Positions 13,774-22,431 are shown, numbered from the stretch's first letter. The stretch is 29,589 nt of DNA from an uncultured Clostridia bacterium (GCA_934675735.1 CAKURR010000024.1:1-29589); one strand, 5' to 3'. The notes: generated by a model from the sequence alone, not told the origin. Program-made: numbers and translations.

Positions 13774-14793
13774 ATGAAATTCAATCTGACCAAGGAAGAG
13801 ATGCACGACCACCTCAAGGTAAAAAAGGCGGCGCTGCTTTCCATCGCCATCAACGTGCTGGAAATCGTCGCGGGCGTGGTGATGATGCTGCTTGTGCGCA
13901 AAATGCTGTTGGGCGGGGTGGAGGAGAGCATCGTGCGGATGGTTTCGCTGATGTGCTTCACCATCGTCGGCTGGGGCGCGCTGACGGATATCGGCGCGTC
14001 GCTGACCAGCCTGCGCATGGTGCGCCGCACGCAGGAGCTTGAGGAAGCGTATACGCAGCTGGAGGATCTCAACCGTGAGATGCGCGCTCAGCGCCACGAT
14101 TTCATGAATCATATTCAGGTCGTTTACAGCCTGATTGAAATGAACGAGCCGGGCGAGGCGATGGCCTATATGGACAAGATTTACGGCGACATGCAGCGCG
14201 TGAGCCGCATGATGCGCACGGCCTGCCCGGCGGTCAACGCGCTGATTCAGGCGAAGGTGGTCGAGGCGGCCCAGCGCGGCGCGGAGCTGAAGCTTTCCGT
14301 CGCGGCGAAGTGGGATGACCCGCTGATGCCCGCATGGGAAATCTGCCGCGTGTTGGCCAACCTCATCGATAACGCGCTGGATGCGGCGACGGGCGCGCAG
14401 CTGCCCGCGGGCGAAAAGCCGACGGTCGAGCTGGTTTTGGGCGAGGATTTGCGCAGCTGGTTCTTCTCCGTGCGCAACAACGGCCCGGCCATCCCCGAAA
14501 AGGTGCGCGCCAAAATCTTCGACCCCGGCTTCACCACCAAAAAGACGGGGCAGGGGATGGGCCTGTTCATCGTCAATCAGACCGTCACGGAAATGGGCGG
14601 GCGGATTACGGTGGAATCCCGCGACGGGGACACGGTGTTTTCCGGCTTCGTGCCGCGCAAGCGCCTCAAACTCGGCGAAGGCGGCGAGGAAGGCCCAAAA
14701 GAAGCGCCGAAGCCGTCGGATGAACCATGTATTTATGAAGAAAATGCGCAAAAGGATGACAATTCCATAAACAAATCCGACGCAAACGGTTGA
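13774..14793 (+). CDS. GHKL-type sensor histidine kinase (Spo0B/CitA-like dimerisation)
   Basis: 339 residues. Two membrane helices (about 20-41 and 55-76) with almost no extracytoplasmic loop, then a coiled linker (QELEEAYTQLEDLNREM). The phosphoacceptor helix is RAQRHDFMNHIQ with His108. The HATPase domain follows: N-box NLIDNALDA (about 197-205), DPGFTTKKTGQGMGLFIVNQ (G1/F/G2 boxes) and GGRITVESR. The pattern RHDxxNH is that of agr/cit-type kinases. A charged C-terminal tail of about 40 residues is extra. No response regulator is in this window, so it is an orphan here; its signal is unknown. ATG at 13774 has only a weak AGGGAAC upstream, so the start is less certain. Its stop codon lies inside the -35 of the next promoter. 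Confidence 0.9.
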   Translation: MKFNLTKEEMHDHLKVKKAALLSIAINVLEIVAGVVMMLLVRKMLLGGVEESIVRMVSLMCFTIVGWGALTDIGASLTSLRMVRRTQELEEAYTQLEDLNREMRAQRHDFMNHIQVVYSLIEMNEPGEAMAYMDKIYGDMQRVSRMMRTACPAVNALIQAKVVEAAQRGAELKLSVAAKWDDPLMPAWEICRVLANLIDNALDAATGAQLPAGEKPTVELVLGEDLRSWFFSVRNNGPAIPEKVRAKIFDPGFTTKKTGQGMGLFIVNQTVTEMGGRITVESRDGDTVFSGFVPRKRLKLGEGGEEGPKEAPKPSDEPCIYEENAQKDDNSINKSDANG

Positions 14794-14818
14794 CAAATTA
14801 ACAAAATTGTAATAAAAT
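14790..14818 (+). promoter_or_regulatory. Sigma-A promoter of the SH3/peptidoglycan-binding protein gene
   Basis: -35 TTGACA (14790-14795, containing the stop codon of the sensor kinase gene), 17-nt spacer, -10 TAAAAT (14813-14818). The leader of about 95 nt has a GGCCCG/CGGGCC stem (14864-14869 with 14895-14900) just before the ribosome binding site. Confidence 0.75.
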
Positions 14819-14919
14819 TGTTTCGTAATGATAGAAAGGAATGGGTATATCCGATTGGGGGAAGGCCCGTTTCCGAAAAAGTCCGCCCCAAAAGCGGGCC
14901 TGAAAGAGGGGATTTCATC

Positions 14920-17805
14920 ATGAAAAACGGCAGGATCAACAAACGCTTTGCGCTGCTTGCGATCCTGTGCGTGCTGGTGCTGGCTTTTGCCGTGCCTGTG
15001 GCGAGCGCCGCAAGTTACAGCAAGGTCTACGGCCAGACGCAGGACAAGGTTCGTGTGCGCGAAAGCGCATCGACGAACGCGACGATTATCGATAATATCG
15101 TCAAAGACGCGTGCGTGTATATCACCTCCTCCAAGGTGAGCGGCACGAACACGTTTGTGCAGGTCAAATACCGCGCCAGCGACAGCACGCTGCAAACGGG
15201 CTGGATCTGCCAGAGCGACGGGCGCAACACCTATATCAAGGTGCTTTCCGCCGATCAGGCCAAGACGAAGTTCAAGGTCAGCGGCGGCGACGTGCCCAGC
15301 AAGGCGGTCGGCACGTTCACCGCGGCCGAGCGCAAGGCCAGCGCGGCCAATTCGGATAACACCTATATCCGCCAGAATGCCAGCGGCGAGACCGTCAAGC
15401 GCATTCAGACCGAGCTCAAGGCGCTGAATTATTACAGCGGCCAAATCACCGGCAATGCGGGCGAAAAGACCGTCGCGGCCATCAAGAGCTTCCAGCGCAA
15501 GAACGGCTTGACCGCCGACGGCATCGCCGGCCCGCAGACCATCGCGAAGATTGATGCGGCCTACGAGGCCAAGACGGGTAATTCCTCCTCGAGCGCGACC
15601 TCCTCTTCGAGCGGCGGCCTCAGGCTCAACTCGAAGGGCACGGACGTGCGCAACCTTCAGCAGGATTTGACCACGCTCGGCTATTACTGGGCGGAAATCA
15701 CCGGCAACTTCGGCGCCAAGACCGAAACTGCCGTCAAGCGCTTCCAGGAGGAAAACGGCCTGACCGCCGACGGCGTTGCGGGCACCAAGACGCTCAACGC
15801 CATCGCAGCGGCGGTCGCCAGAAAGGGCGGCACCTCCGCTTCCAGCAGCAGCGCGGGCACGGCACTCAAGCTCAACAGCCAGGGCACGAAGGTCAGCCAG
15901 CTGCAAACCGACCTCAAGCAGCTCGGTTACTATTACGCGGAAATCACCGGCAACTTCGGCAGCAAGACCGAGGCGGCCGTCAAGGCTTTCCAGAAGGCCA
16001 AGGGCCTGACCGCCGACGGCGTTGCGGGCACGAGAACGCTTGACGCCATCGCCGCGGCGGTGAGCGGCGCGGGCGGCTCGAGCAGCACGTCCAGCAGCAC
16101 GAACATGAAGCTCGGCTCGACCGGCACCGCCGTCAGCACGCTTCAGCAGAACCTGACCACGCTGGGCTATTACTACGGCGATATCACCGGCCACTACGGC
16201 AACCTGACGCAGCAGGCCGTCAAGAAATTCCAGAAGGCCAAGGGCCTGACGCAGGACGGCGTGGCCAGCACCGCGACGCTCAACGCGATTGCCGGCGCGC
16301 TCAAGAACGCGGGTATCGATAACGGCACGAGCGGCACCACGACGGCGCTGCGCGAGGGCGACAAGGGCACGGCTGTCACCGAATTGCAGACGATGCTCAA
16401 GAAGCTCAATTATTACTACGGCTCGATTACCGGCAGCTTCGGCAGCCTGACCAAGCAGGCCGTCCGCAAATTCCAGGCGGCCAATAACCTGACGGTGGAC
16501 GGCATCGCGGGCACGACCACGATCAACAAGCTGCGCACCCTGACCGGCGGCAGCGCCGACAGCGGTTCGAGCAGCGGCTCCACCGTGACGACCGACAAGT
16601 CCTACGGCCGCACGACGAAGGACAACGTGTATCTGCGTTCGTCTTACTCCACCACGTCCAGCGCGAAGGCGAGCCTGCCGAAGGGACAGAAGTTCCGTAT
16701 CTCCAAGGTCTACACCATCAGCGGCGTGCAGTGGTATTATGTGACCGTGACGCTGGGCAACTATACCTACAAGGGCTATATCCGCAGCGACATGATGGAA
16801 CAGATTTCCGCTTCGGATTTCGGCGACGATTCCAACTCCGGCGAGCAGGAAACCATCGGCATGATTAAGGTGACGGGCAACAATGTCTCCCTGCGCTATC
16901 AGCCGAGCACCAGTGCTGAACGTGTCGGCACGGCCAACGTCGGCGACTGCTTCTACTACGTGGATACGGTGGACGGCTGGTTCCAGACCAAGTCCGGCTA
17001 CTGGATTTCCAAGGATTATGCCAAGGTGATGACCGACGCCGAGGTCGAGGCGTATATTAAGAACAACGGCGGCAGCGGCGACACGGGCACAAGCTACACC
17101 ATCGGTTCCACCGGCTCGAACGTCAGCTACATCCAGACCGCGCTGACCGCGCTCAAGTATTACGACCGCGAAATCACCGGCCACTACGGCAAGTATACGC
17201 GTGACGCGGTGCGCAATTTCCAGCGCGACCACAACCTGACGGCGGACGGCGTTTGCGGCCCGGCGACGCTTGCGGCGATTCGCACGGCGTATTCCGGCTC
17301 GAGCAGCGCAACGACCGACTATCAGGCCACGGTTTACAAGCTCGATTGGAGCTACATGAAGGCCAACGCGACGGCGCTGGGCATTGCCAAGGGTTCGTCC
17401 ATCAGATTGACGGATTTGACGACCGGCAAGTCGCTGAATATCCACGTTCAGTCCACCGGCAACCACATCGATGCCGAGCCGCTGACCTCTGCGGATACGA
17501 CGACGCTGTGCGAAATCTACGGCGTGTCCTCGCCGAACTCCATCAGCTATAAGCGCCGCCCGATGATGATTACGACGAGCGCGGGCCAGTTCCTCTGCTC
17601 CATCTACGGTCAGCCGCACGGCGCGCAGGATATCACCAACAACGGCTACGAAGGTCAGTTCTGCCTGCACTTCGTCAATTCCAGAACGCACGGCACGAAC
17701 CGCGTGGATGCGGATCATCAGGCCGCCATCAACAGCGCCGAGTCCATCGTGAAGAATATCAAGGTGAACGGCGTGAATGTGGTGGTTTCCACGACCTATA
17801 AGTAA
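14920..17805 (+). CDS. Secreted multidomain SH3 / peptidoglycan-binding protein with uncharacterised C-terminal domain
   Basis: 961 residues, exported and presumably bound to the cell wall. Order of parts: signal peptide (KNGRINKRFALLAI... ending near ASA, residue 30); SH3b domain (about 31-115); PG_binding_1 repeat (152-212); four more repeats (233-296, 315-378, 397-460, 476-540), each ending in the pattern GLTADGVAGTxTLxAI; SH3b (560-630); SH3b (645-705); sixth PG_binding_1 (727-790); C-terminal domain (800-961). Ser/Gly-rich linkers join the repeats. The C-terminal domain has a His/Cys pattern PHGAQ (H900), QFCLHF (C915, H917), SRTHGTNRVDADHQ (H924, H933); I know no Pfam name for it. The start at 14920 is chosen because AGAGGGG lies 8 nt upstream and a signal peptide follows directly. 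Confidence 0.9.
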   Translation: MKNGRINKRFALLAILCVLVLAFAVPVASAASYSKVYGQTQDKVRVRESASTNATIIDNIVKDACVYITSSKVSGTNTFVQVKYRASDSTLQTGWICQSDGRNTYIKVLSADQAKTKFKVSGGDVPSKAVGTFTAAERKASAANSDNTYIRQNASGETVKRIQTELKALNYYSGQITGNAGEKTVAAIKSFQRKNGLTADGIAGPQTIAKIDAAYEAKTGNSSSSATSSSSGGLRLNSKGTDVRNLQQDLTTLGYYWAEITGNFGAKTETAVKRFQEENGLTADGVAGTKTLNAIAAAVARKGGTSASSSSAGTALKLNSQGTKVSQLQTDLKQLGYYYAEITGNFGSKTEAAVKAFQKAKGLTADGVAGTRTLDAIAAAVSGAGGSSSTSSSTNMKLGSTGTAVSTLQQNLTTLGYYYGDITGHYGNLTQQAVKKFQKAKGLTQDGVASTATLNAIAGALKNAGIDNGTSGTTTALREGDKGTAVTELQTMLKKLNYYYGSITGSFGSLTKQAVRKFQAANNLTVDGIAGTTTINKLRTLTGGSADSGSSSGSTVTTDKSYGRTTKDNVYLRSSYSTTSSAKASLPKGQKFRISKVYTISGVQWYYVTVTLGNYTYKGYIRSDMMEQISASDFGDDSNSGEQETIGMIKVTGNNVSLRYQPSTSAERVGTANVGDCFYYVDTVDGWFQTKSGYWISKDYAKVMTDAEVEAYIKNNGGSGDTGTSYTIGSTGSNVSYIQTALTALKYYDREITGHYGKYTRDAVRNFQRDHNLTADGVCGPATLAAIRTAYSGSSSATTDYQATVYKLDWSYMKANATALGIAKGSSIRLTDLTTGKSLNIHVQSTGNHIDAEPLTSADTTTLCEIYGVSSPNSISYKRRPMMITTSAGQFLCSIYGQPHGAQDITNNGYEGQFCLHFVNSRTHGTNRVDADHQAAINSAESIVKNIKVNGVNVVVSTTYK

Positions 17806-17839
17806 GCCAAACGAATAAGCCCCCCAATCCCCTCTTTTG

Positions 17840-17880
17840 CAGGAGCGGCGCCGAAAAAGCGCCGCTCCTGATGTTTTTTT
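17840..17880 (+). terminator. Intrinsic terminator of the 961-residue protein gene
   Basis: A perfect 12-bp stem CAGGAGCGGCGC/GCGCCGCTCCTG (17840-17851 with 17859-17870), then ATGTTTTTTTT. Very strong. Confidence 0.95.
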
Positions 17881-17891
17881 GGGGAAGAACA

Positions 17892-18194
17892 ATAAATGAG
17901 TAAATTTGAAAAAGTGAACAAAAAATAGAGACATCCCAGTGTGGTAGATGGCACAATGAAATTGCAACAAATCACCCAACTACCTATCACGAAAGGAGAT
18001 GTCTCAGGCTTACGGTTTAAGACAATCTGTGTTGCACAGTTTTGGAACAAATCCATTCTTTTGACACGGGATTCAATTATTTCAGAAATTGTGTTTTACA
18101 AACAGTATTGGATGAAAGACGCTATTCGACAGCTTGAAGCTCTTTTGTGCAATTTTCAGGATTTGCTCATTTACTGAAATTTGCTCATTTATAG
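17892..18194. mobile_element. AT-rich non-autonomous element with inverted ends, about 300 bp
   Basis: The left end (17892-17923, ATAAATGAGTAAATTTGAAAA...) and right end (18143-18173, ...ATTTGCTCATTTAC) are imperfect inverted repeats of the same type as 6836-6942. The right end is doubled by a second TTTGCTCATTTAT (18180-18192). Base composition is much more AT-rich than surrounding genes. Inside, GAGACATC/GATGTCTC arms (17928-17935 and 17998-18005) form a long-loop dyad. A 78-codon frame from 17941 spans it, but it resembles no protein I recognise and ends in the inverted repeat, so I do not call a gene. It lies between a terminator and the tRNA-Asn terminator. Confidence 0.6.
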
Positions 18195-18245
18195 TTGCTT
18201 ACATCAAGCGGAAACGCAGACAAAGCAGGTTTGCGAAAAAAGGTA

Positions 18246-18281
18246 AAAGAAAAACGCCCGATTTAACATCAGGCGCGTTTC
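18246..18281 (-). terminator. Intrinsic terminator of the tRNA-Ile/tRNA-Asn unit
   Basis: On the minus strand an ACGC.GCC.TGAT/ATCGGGCGT stem with small bulges is followed by TTTTTCTTTT; it starts one nucleotide after the tRNA-Asn CCA. Confidence 0.75.
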
Positions 18282-18356
<75 letters not shown>

Positions 18357-18359
18357 ATA

Positions 18360-18436
18360 TGGTGGATTGAAGTGGACTCGAACCACCGACCTCCCGCTTA
18401 TCAGGCGGGTGCTCTAACCGACTGAGCTATCAATCC
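18360..18436 (-). tRNA. tRNA-Ile (anticodon GAT)
   Basis: Minus strand: acceptor GGATTGA (from 18436) pairs with TCAATCC, discriminator A, encoded CCA (18360-18362). Anticodon loop CTGATAA gives GAT. T-arm GGTTCGAGTCC. It is first in a two-tRNA unit and not linked to rRNA. Confidence 0.96.
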
Positions 18437-18447
18437 GAACAAAAAGG

Positions 18448-18476
18448 ATTATACCGCATCCGGAAAATCCTGTCAA
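18448..18476 (-). promoter_or_regulatory. Consensus promoter of the tRNA-Ile/tRNA-Asn unit
   Basis: Minus-strand TTGACA (18471-18476), 17-nt spacer, TATAAT (18448-18453): perfect hexamers, about 12 nt upstream of tRNA-Ile. Confidence 0.9.
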
Positions 18477-18511
18477 TACCTTTTTGACATTTTTTTCGGC
18501 AAAGCGGGCAA

Positions 18512-18540
18512 GAAAAAAGCCGCTTCGCGCGGAAGCGGCT
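18512..18540 (-). terminator. Intrinsic terminator of the DUF308 gene
   Basis: A 9-bp stem AGCCGCTTC/GAAGCGGCT (18518-18526 with 18532-18540) followed on the minus strand by TTTTTTC; it lies 14 nt past the gene's stop. Confidence 0.85.
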
Positions 18541-18553
18541 CAGCAGCGGGCGA

Positions 18554-19141
18554 TTACTCGCCGTAGGTGATGGTCACGTTGTCCTTGACGAACTTGGAAA
18601 GGCGGTGAATGCCCAGCAGGTCGCTGACCGCTTCGATAATCATCACAATGCCGATGGCCATCATCAGCATGTCGCCGTAGAGCGTCGGGTAGATGACGAT
18701 GGTGACGGCCAGCACGAGCGTCACGATGGCGGAAATCAGCATCAGATACCAGCGCTCAAAGCCGTAGCTCTTGAGGGTGAACGCACGCTTGATGCCGCAG
18801 ATGCTGCTGACCATAATCAGCAGGCCGAGCACGATGAACAGGAATTTCGCCAGAAAATCGGGGCTGAACAGCGAATACGCGCCGAACGCCGTCGCGCAGA
18901 TGCCGATGAGCAGCTCGAGCGAGTAAGCGACCGTGCCGCGCGAGAAGATGAAGGAGAGGATGTTGAACAGGCCGTAGATGGTGATGCCCGCGCCGACGAG
19001 CACGCAGAGCAGCTGGGTCACGTGGGCGGGCGCGAAGAGCATGATACAGCCCAGCACCAGATCGACGACGGCGGCCAACGTGAAGCTCATTTTAATCTCT
19101 TTGGCCGCGCTGCGGAGCGGAAAATCGTTGTTTTTCTTCAT
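18554..19141 (-). CDS. DUF308 (HdeD-like) membrane protein
   Basis: 195 residues with about six hydrophobic segments in three pairs, the DUF308 layout: FTLAAVVDLVLGCIMLFAP, VLVGAGITIYGLFNILSF, LLIGICATAFGAYSLFSPDF, FIVLGLLIMVSSICGIKRA, WYLMLISAIVTLVLAVTIV and MLMMAIGIVMIIEAVSDLL. In E. coli the related HdeD is linked to acid resistance; here the function is unknown. Start at 19141 because AGGAGG lies 8 nt upstream; the frame is open further upstream but that part is a low-complexity leader. It is monocistronic, with a leader of about 150 nt after the promoter at 19301-19328 that contains a TTTTCTCA/TGAGAAAA stem (19223-19258). Divergent from trkA. Confidence 0.85.
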   Translation of the reverse strand: MKKNNDFPLRSAAKEIKMSFTLAAVVDLVLGCIMLFAPAHVTQLLCVLVGAGITIYGLFNILSFIFSRGTVAYSLELLIGICATAFGAYSLFSPDFLAKFLFIVLGLLIMVSSICGIKRAFTLKSYGFERWYLMLISAIVTLVLAVTIVIYPTLYGDMLMMAIGIVMIIEAVSDLLGIHRLSKFVKDNVTITYGE

Positions 19142-19300
19142 GAAAAAGACCTCCTGAATCATTGCGTCAATCATCGCATGAAAGATATAGAAGAAGGGGA
19201 AACGCGAAGCGGGGAGCCGCAAGGGTTTTCTCAGGGATTGAGTTCGACGCGATGAGAAAAAATCCTATCGACTCCGGCTCAAATTCCCATTTTTAAGCCC

Positions 19301-19328
19301 ATTATAGCACATTCGCGGGGCACGTCAA
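19301..19328 (-). promoter_or_regulatory. Promoter of the DUF308 gene
   Basis: Minus-strand -35 TTGACG (19323-19328), 16-nt spacer, -10 TATAAT (19301-19306). The transcript would have an untranslated leader of about 150 nt. Confidence 0.7.
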
Positions 19329-19380
19329 GCGGCCGGCGCTGACCCGCAGTCAAGAAGCGGTGAAGAAAAGCCCCCGCGCA

Positions 19381-19409
19381 TTGACAGCGAACGCCGCAAG
19401 CTATATAAT
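19381..19409 (+). promoter_or_regulatory. Consensus promoter of trkA-trkH
   Basis: TTGACA (19381-19386), 17-nt spacer, TATAAT (19404-19409); both hexamers perfect; 63 nt upstream of the trkA ATG. Confidence 0.85.
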
Positions 19410-19472
19410 AAACTTGAAATCATAGCGTCATCCCGCTCTGCGGCAGGGCGACGGCGGTGGAGGAAGAAAGAC

Positions 19473-20867
19473 ATGCAGACCAAATCTGCGAAGAAAAAGG
19501 TGCGGAGTCTGCGCATCATTATTGTGGGCTGCGGCAAGGTCGGCCATACGCTGACCGAACAGCTGGTGCGCGAGGGACATGATATCACCATTGTGGATAC
19601 AAGCGAGCGCGTCGTGCGCGACACGACGGAGATGTTCGACGTGATGGGCATCCGCGGCAACGGCGCAAGCCTGAACGTGCTGATGGAAGCGGGGCTTCAG
19701 GAGGCCGATTTGGTGATCGCCGTCACGGGTTCGGACGAGCTGAACCTGCTTTGCTGCACGATTGCCAAAAAGGCGGGCGGCGAGCTGGCGGCCATCGCGC
19801 GCGTGCGCAATCCGGATTACAGCGAGGAGCTGCCGTATCTGCGCCAGCAGCTCGGGCTGTCGATGATTATCAACCCCGAGCTGGAGGCCGCGCAGGAAAT
19901 CGCGCGCCTGCTCTCCCGCCCGCAGGCGCTGACGGTCAGCTCGTTTGCCAAGGGCCACGCCGAGCTGGTGCGGTTCAAAATCCCCAAGGGGAGCATCCTG
20001 CACGGGCGGCGCGTCATGCAGCTGGATGATATCTTCCACTTTGGCTATCTGGTCTGCGCGGTGGAAAACGACGGCCACGTCGTCATCCCCGGCGGCTCGA
20101 CGATGCTGCACGAGGGAAACGATATCACGATTCTGGCTTCTTCCCGCGAGGCGCACCACATCTTCGAGAGCATCGGGATGTATCAAAACTCGGTGAAGAG
20201 CTGCATGATTATCGGCGGCGGCAAATCTTCCTATTATCTGGCCAAGCAGCTCATCGAGCAGAAGTTGGAGGTCAAAATCATCGAATCCAACAAGGAGCGC
20301 TGCGACGAGCTGAGCACGCTTCTGCCGGAGGCGCTGGTCATCTGCGGCGACGGCGGCGACGAGGAGCTGCTTAAAGAGGAGGGTATCGGTTCGGCGGAGG
20401 CGTTTGTGCCGCTGACGGGTCTGGATGAGGAGAACATCCTGCTGACGCTGTTCGCCAAGCGTGTGCCGGGGCTGAAAACCATCACCAAAATCAACCGCAT
20501 CACGTTTAACGACGTCATCGACGGGCTGGAGCTGGGCAGCGTCATCTACCCCAAGTACATCACCTCCGAGGCGATTATCGCCTATGTGCGCGCCCGCCAG
20601 AACTCCATCGGCAGCAACGTCGAGACGCTGTATCACCTGTTTGACAACCGCGCGGAGGCTATCGAGTTCCGCATCGGCGAGGACGCGCCCGTCATCGGCG
20701 TGCCGATTATGAACCTGAAGCTCAAGGACAGCCTGCTCATCGCCTGCATCAACCGCGGCGGCAAAATCATCTTCCCGCGCGGTCAGGATACCATCGAGCA
20801 GGACGACACCGTGATTGTCGTGACGACCCATTCCGGCTTCGGCGACATCAGCGACATTCTGCGCTGA
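19473..20867 (+). CDS. trkA: Trk potassium uptake regulatory subunit TrkA
   Basis: 464-residue peripheral membrane protein that binds NAD(H)/ATP and gates the TrkH channel. Tandem RCK architecture: the first RCK_N opens with IIIVGCGKVG (residues 15-24) and carries IVDTSERVVR, MGIRGNG and ADLVIAVTGSDELNLL; an RCK_C domain follows; the second RCK_N starts CMIIGGGKSSYYLAKQL near 230 with the ICGDGGDEELL motif; a second RCK_C closes the protein (EDAPVIGVPIMNLKLKD). The second glycine loop is GGGKSS rather than GxGxxG, which is common in the second domain of TrkA. GGAGG upstream. trkH follows 19 bp downstream, so the two are an operon. Confidence 0.95.
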   Translation: MQTKSAKKKVRSLRIIIVGCGKVGHTLTEQLVREGHDITIVDTSERVVRDTTEMFDVMGIRGNGASLNVLMEAGLQEADLVIAVTGSDELNLLCCTIAKKAGGELAAIARVRNPDYSEELPYLRQQLGLSMIINPELEAAQEIARLLSRPQALTVSSFAKGHAELVRFKIPKGSILHGRRVMQLDDIFHFGYLVCAVENDGHVVIPGGSTMLHEGNDITILASSREAHHIFESIGMYQNSVKSCMIIGGGKSSYYLAKQLIEQKLEVKIIESNKERCDELSTLLPEALVICGDGGDEELLKEEGIGSAEAFVPLTGLDEENILLTLFAKRVPGLKTITKINRITFNDVIDGLELGSVIYPKYITSEAIIAYVRARQNSIGSNVETLYHLFDNRAEAIEFRIGEDAPVIGVPIMNLKLKDSLLIACINRGGKIIFPRGQDTIEQDDTVIVVTTHSGFGDISDILR

Positions 20868-20886
20868 GGGGCGGAAGGACAAAGAG

Positions 20887-22368
20887 ATGAATACAAAAAG
20901 CATACGCTATATTCTCGGCTGGATTCTCAACATCGAGGCGCTGCTGATGCTTCTGCCCGTCGCGACGGCGGTGTTTTATCGTGAGGAGGAAGGCATTGCC
21001 TATGCGCTGGTGGTGGCCGTCTGCGCGGCGGTCGGCGCGCTGATGACGTATAAAAAGCCGAAAAACCCGAGCTTTTACGCGAAGGAAGGCTTTGTCTGCA
21101 CCGCGCTGGGCTGGATTCTGATGAGCGTGTTCGGCTGCGTGCCGTTTATGCTCACGGGCGAAATCCCGTCGTTTATCGACGCGATGTTTGAAATGGTCTC
21201 CGGCTTCACGACGACGGGCGCGAGCGTCGTGCTCAACGTGGAGACGCTCAGCCACTGCACCAACATGTGGCGCTGCTTCTCCCACTGGATCGGCGGCATG
21301 GGCATTCTGGTGTTTCTGCTGGCCGTTCTGCCGCTGGTGGGCGGCAGCAACATGCAGCTGATGAAGGCGGAAAGCCCCGGCCCGTCGGTGGGCAAGCTGG
21401 TGCCGAAGGTGCGCTTCACCGCGCGGATTCTCTATGTGCTTTACGTCGCGCTGACGCTCTTGCAGGTGCTGGTCATGCTCATGGGCGGCATGACGTTTTA
21501 CGAAGCGCTGTGCACCTCGTTCGGCACGGCTGGCACGGGCGGCTTCGGCATTTACGGCGACTCCATCGCGGGCTTCTCGCCGTTTCTGCAATGGGCCATC
21601 ACGCTGTTCATGATTGCCTTCGGCGTGAATTTCAACGTCTATTTCCTGCTGTATATGAAGCGCCCGAAGGACGCGCTGCACTGCGAGGAGATGCACTGGT
21701 ATCTGGGCATCATCGCCGCGGCGGCGCTGCTCATCTGCGCCAACGCCTACGACGTGACGCTGACGCTGGAAAACAACCTGCGCCGGTCGTTCTTTCAGGT
21801 CGCTTCCATCATCACGACGACGGGCTTCGCCACGGCGGATTTCAACCTCTGGCCGGGCTTTTCGCGCAGCATTCTCGTGCTGCTGATGTTCATCGGCGCG
21901 TGCGCGGGCAGCACGGGCGGCGGCTTCAAGGTCTCTCGAATCGTCATCGGCTTCAAATCCGTGCTGGCGTATCTGGGGGCGTTCCTGCACCCGCGCGCCG
22001 TGCGCAAGGTGAAGTTTGAGGATAAGGACGTGGACGCGGAGACGATGCACGCCATCTGCGTCTACTTCATCGCGGCCATCGGGCTGTTTGTGATTTCTGT
22101 GCTGCTGGTTGCGCTGGATGGGTTTGATTTGGTGACGACGTTCACCGCCGTTGCGGCGACGTTTAACAATATCGGCCCGGGCCTCGGCGCGGCCGGCCCG
22201 ACGAGCAACTTCGCCGCGTTCAGCGATTTTTCCAAAGTTGTGATGACGATGGATATGCTGCTGGGGCGGCTGGAGGTCTTTCCGATGCTGATGCTGTTCT
22301 ATCCGCCGCTGTGGAAGGAGAGCATCGGCGAGGCGCGCATCCGCCGCAATCGCACCGCGCTGCACTGA
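20887..22368 (+). CDS. trkH: Trk potassium uptake channel subunit TrkH
   Basis: 493-residue polytopic protein of the TrkH/KtrB superfamily with four pore-loop repeats: selectivity-filter segments are visible as SGFTTTGASV, GTAGTGGFG, ITTTGFATADF and FNNIGPGLGAAG, with their glycines in the expected places. GACAGSTGGGFKVSRIVI is the loop that in TrkH forms the gate region before the fourth repeat. The ATG at 20887 follows GGAAGGA; the gene starts 19 bp after trkA and is cotranscribed. Together they mediate K+ uptake; the C-terminus ends just after the last helix (WKESIGEARIRRN), without an added domain. Confidence 0.95.
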   Translation: MNTKSIRYILGWILNIEALLMLLPVATAVFYREEEGIAYALVVAVCAAVGALMTYKKPKNPSFYAKEGFVCTALGWILMSVFGCVPFMLTGEIPSFIDAMFEMVSGFTTTGASVVLNVETLSHCTNMWRCFSHWIGGMGILVFLLAVLPLVGGSNMQLMKAESPGPSVGKLVPKVRFTARILYVLYVALTLLQVLVMLMGGMTFYEALCTSFGTAGTGGFGIYGDSIAGFSPFLQWAITLFMIAFGVNFNVYFLLYMKRPKDALHCEEMHWYLGIIAAAALLICANAYDVTLTLENNLRRSFFQVASIITTTGFATADFNLWPGFSRSILVLLMFIGACAGSTGGGFKVSRIVIGFKSVLAYLGAFLHPRAVRKVKFEDKDVDAETMHAICVYFIAAIGLFVISVLLVALDGFDLVTTFTAVAATFNNIGPGLGAAGPTSNFAAFSDFSKVVMTMDMLLGRLEVFPMLMLFYPPLWKESIGEARIRRNRTALH

Positions 22369-22431
22369 GCGGCGCACGGGCGGCTCAAAAGCGGCTTAGG
22401 CCGACAGGCAGGACAGAAAGGGGTACGCAGG

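Noticed and set aside
14819..14919. Possible c-di-AMP or c-di-GMP riboswitch before the secreted wall protein
   Set aside because: The leader is only about 95 nt after the promoter and lacks the conserved motifs of either class; only one GC stem is present.
13582..17979. Minus-strand open frame of about 1465 codons antisense to the kinase and the 961-residue protein
   Set aside because: It is the shadow of GC-rich plus-strand coding. Its product is Arg/His/Ala-rich with no domain, whereas the plus-strand proteins have clear signal peptide, SH3, PG-binding and HATPase motifs.
17941..18177. A 78-codon frame in the AT-rich element as a possible transposase fragment
   Set aside because: No recognisable motif, a weak start, and its last codons are the inverted repeat itself; annotated as element interior only.
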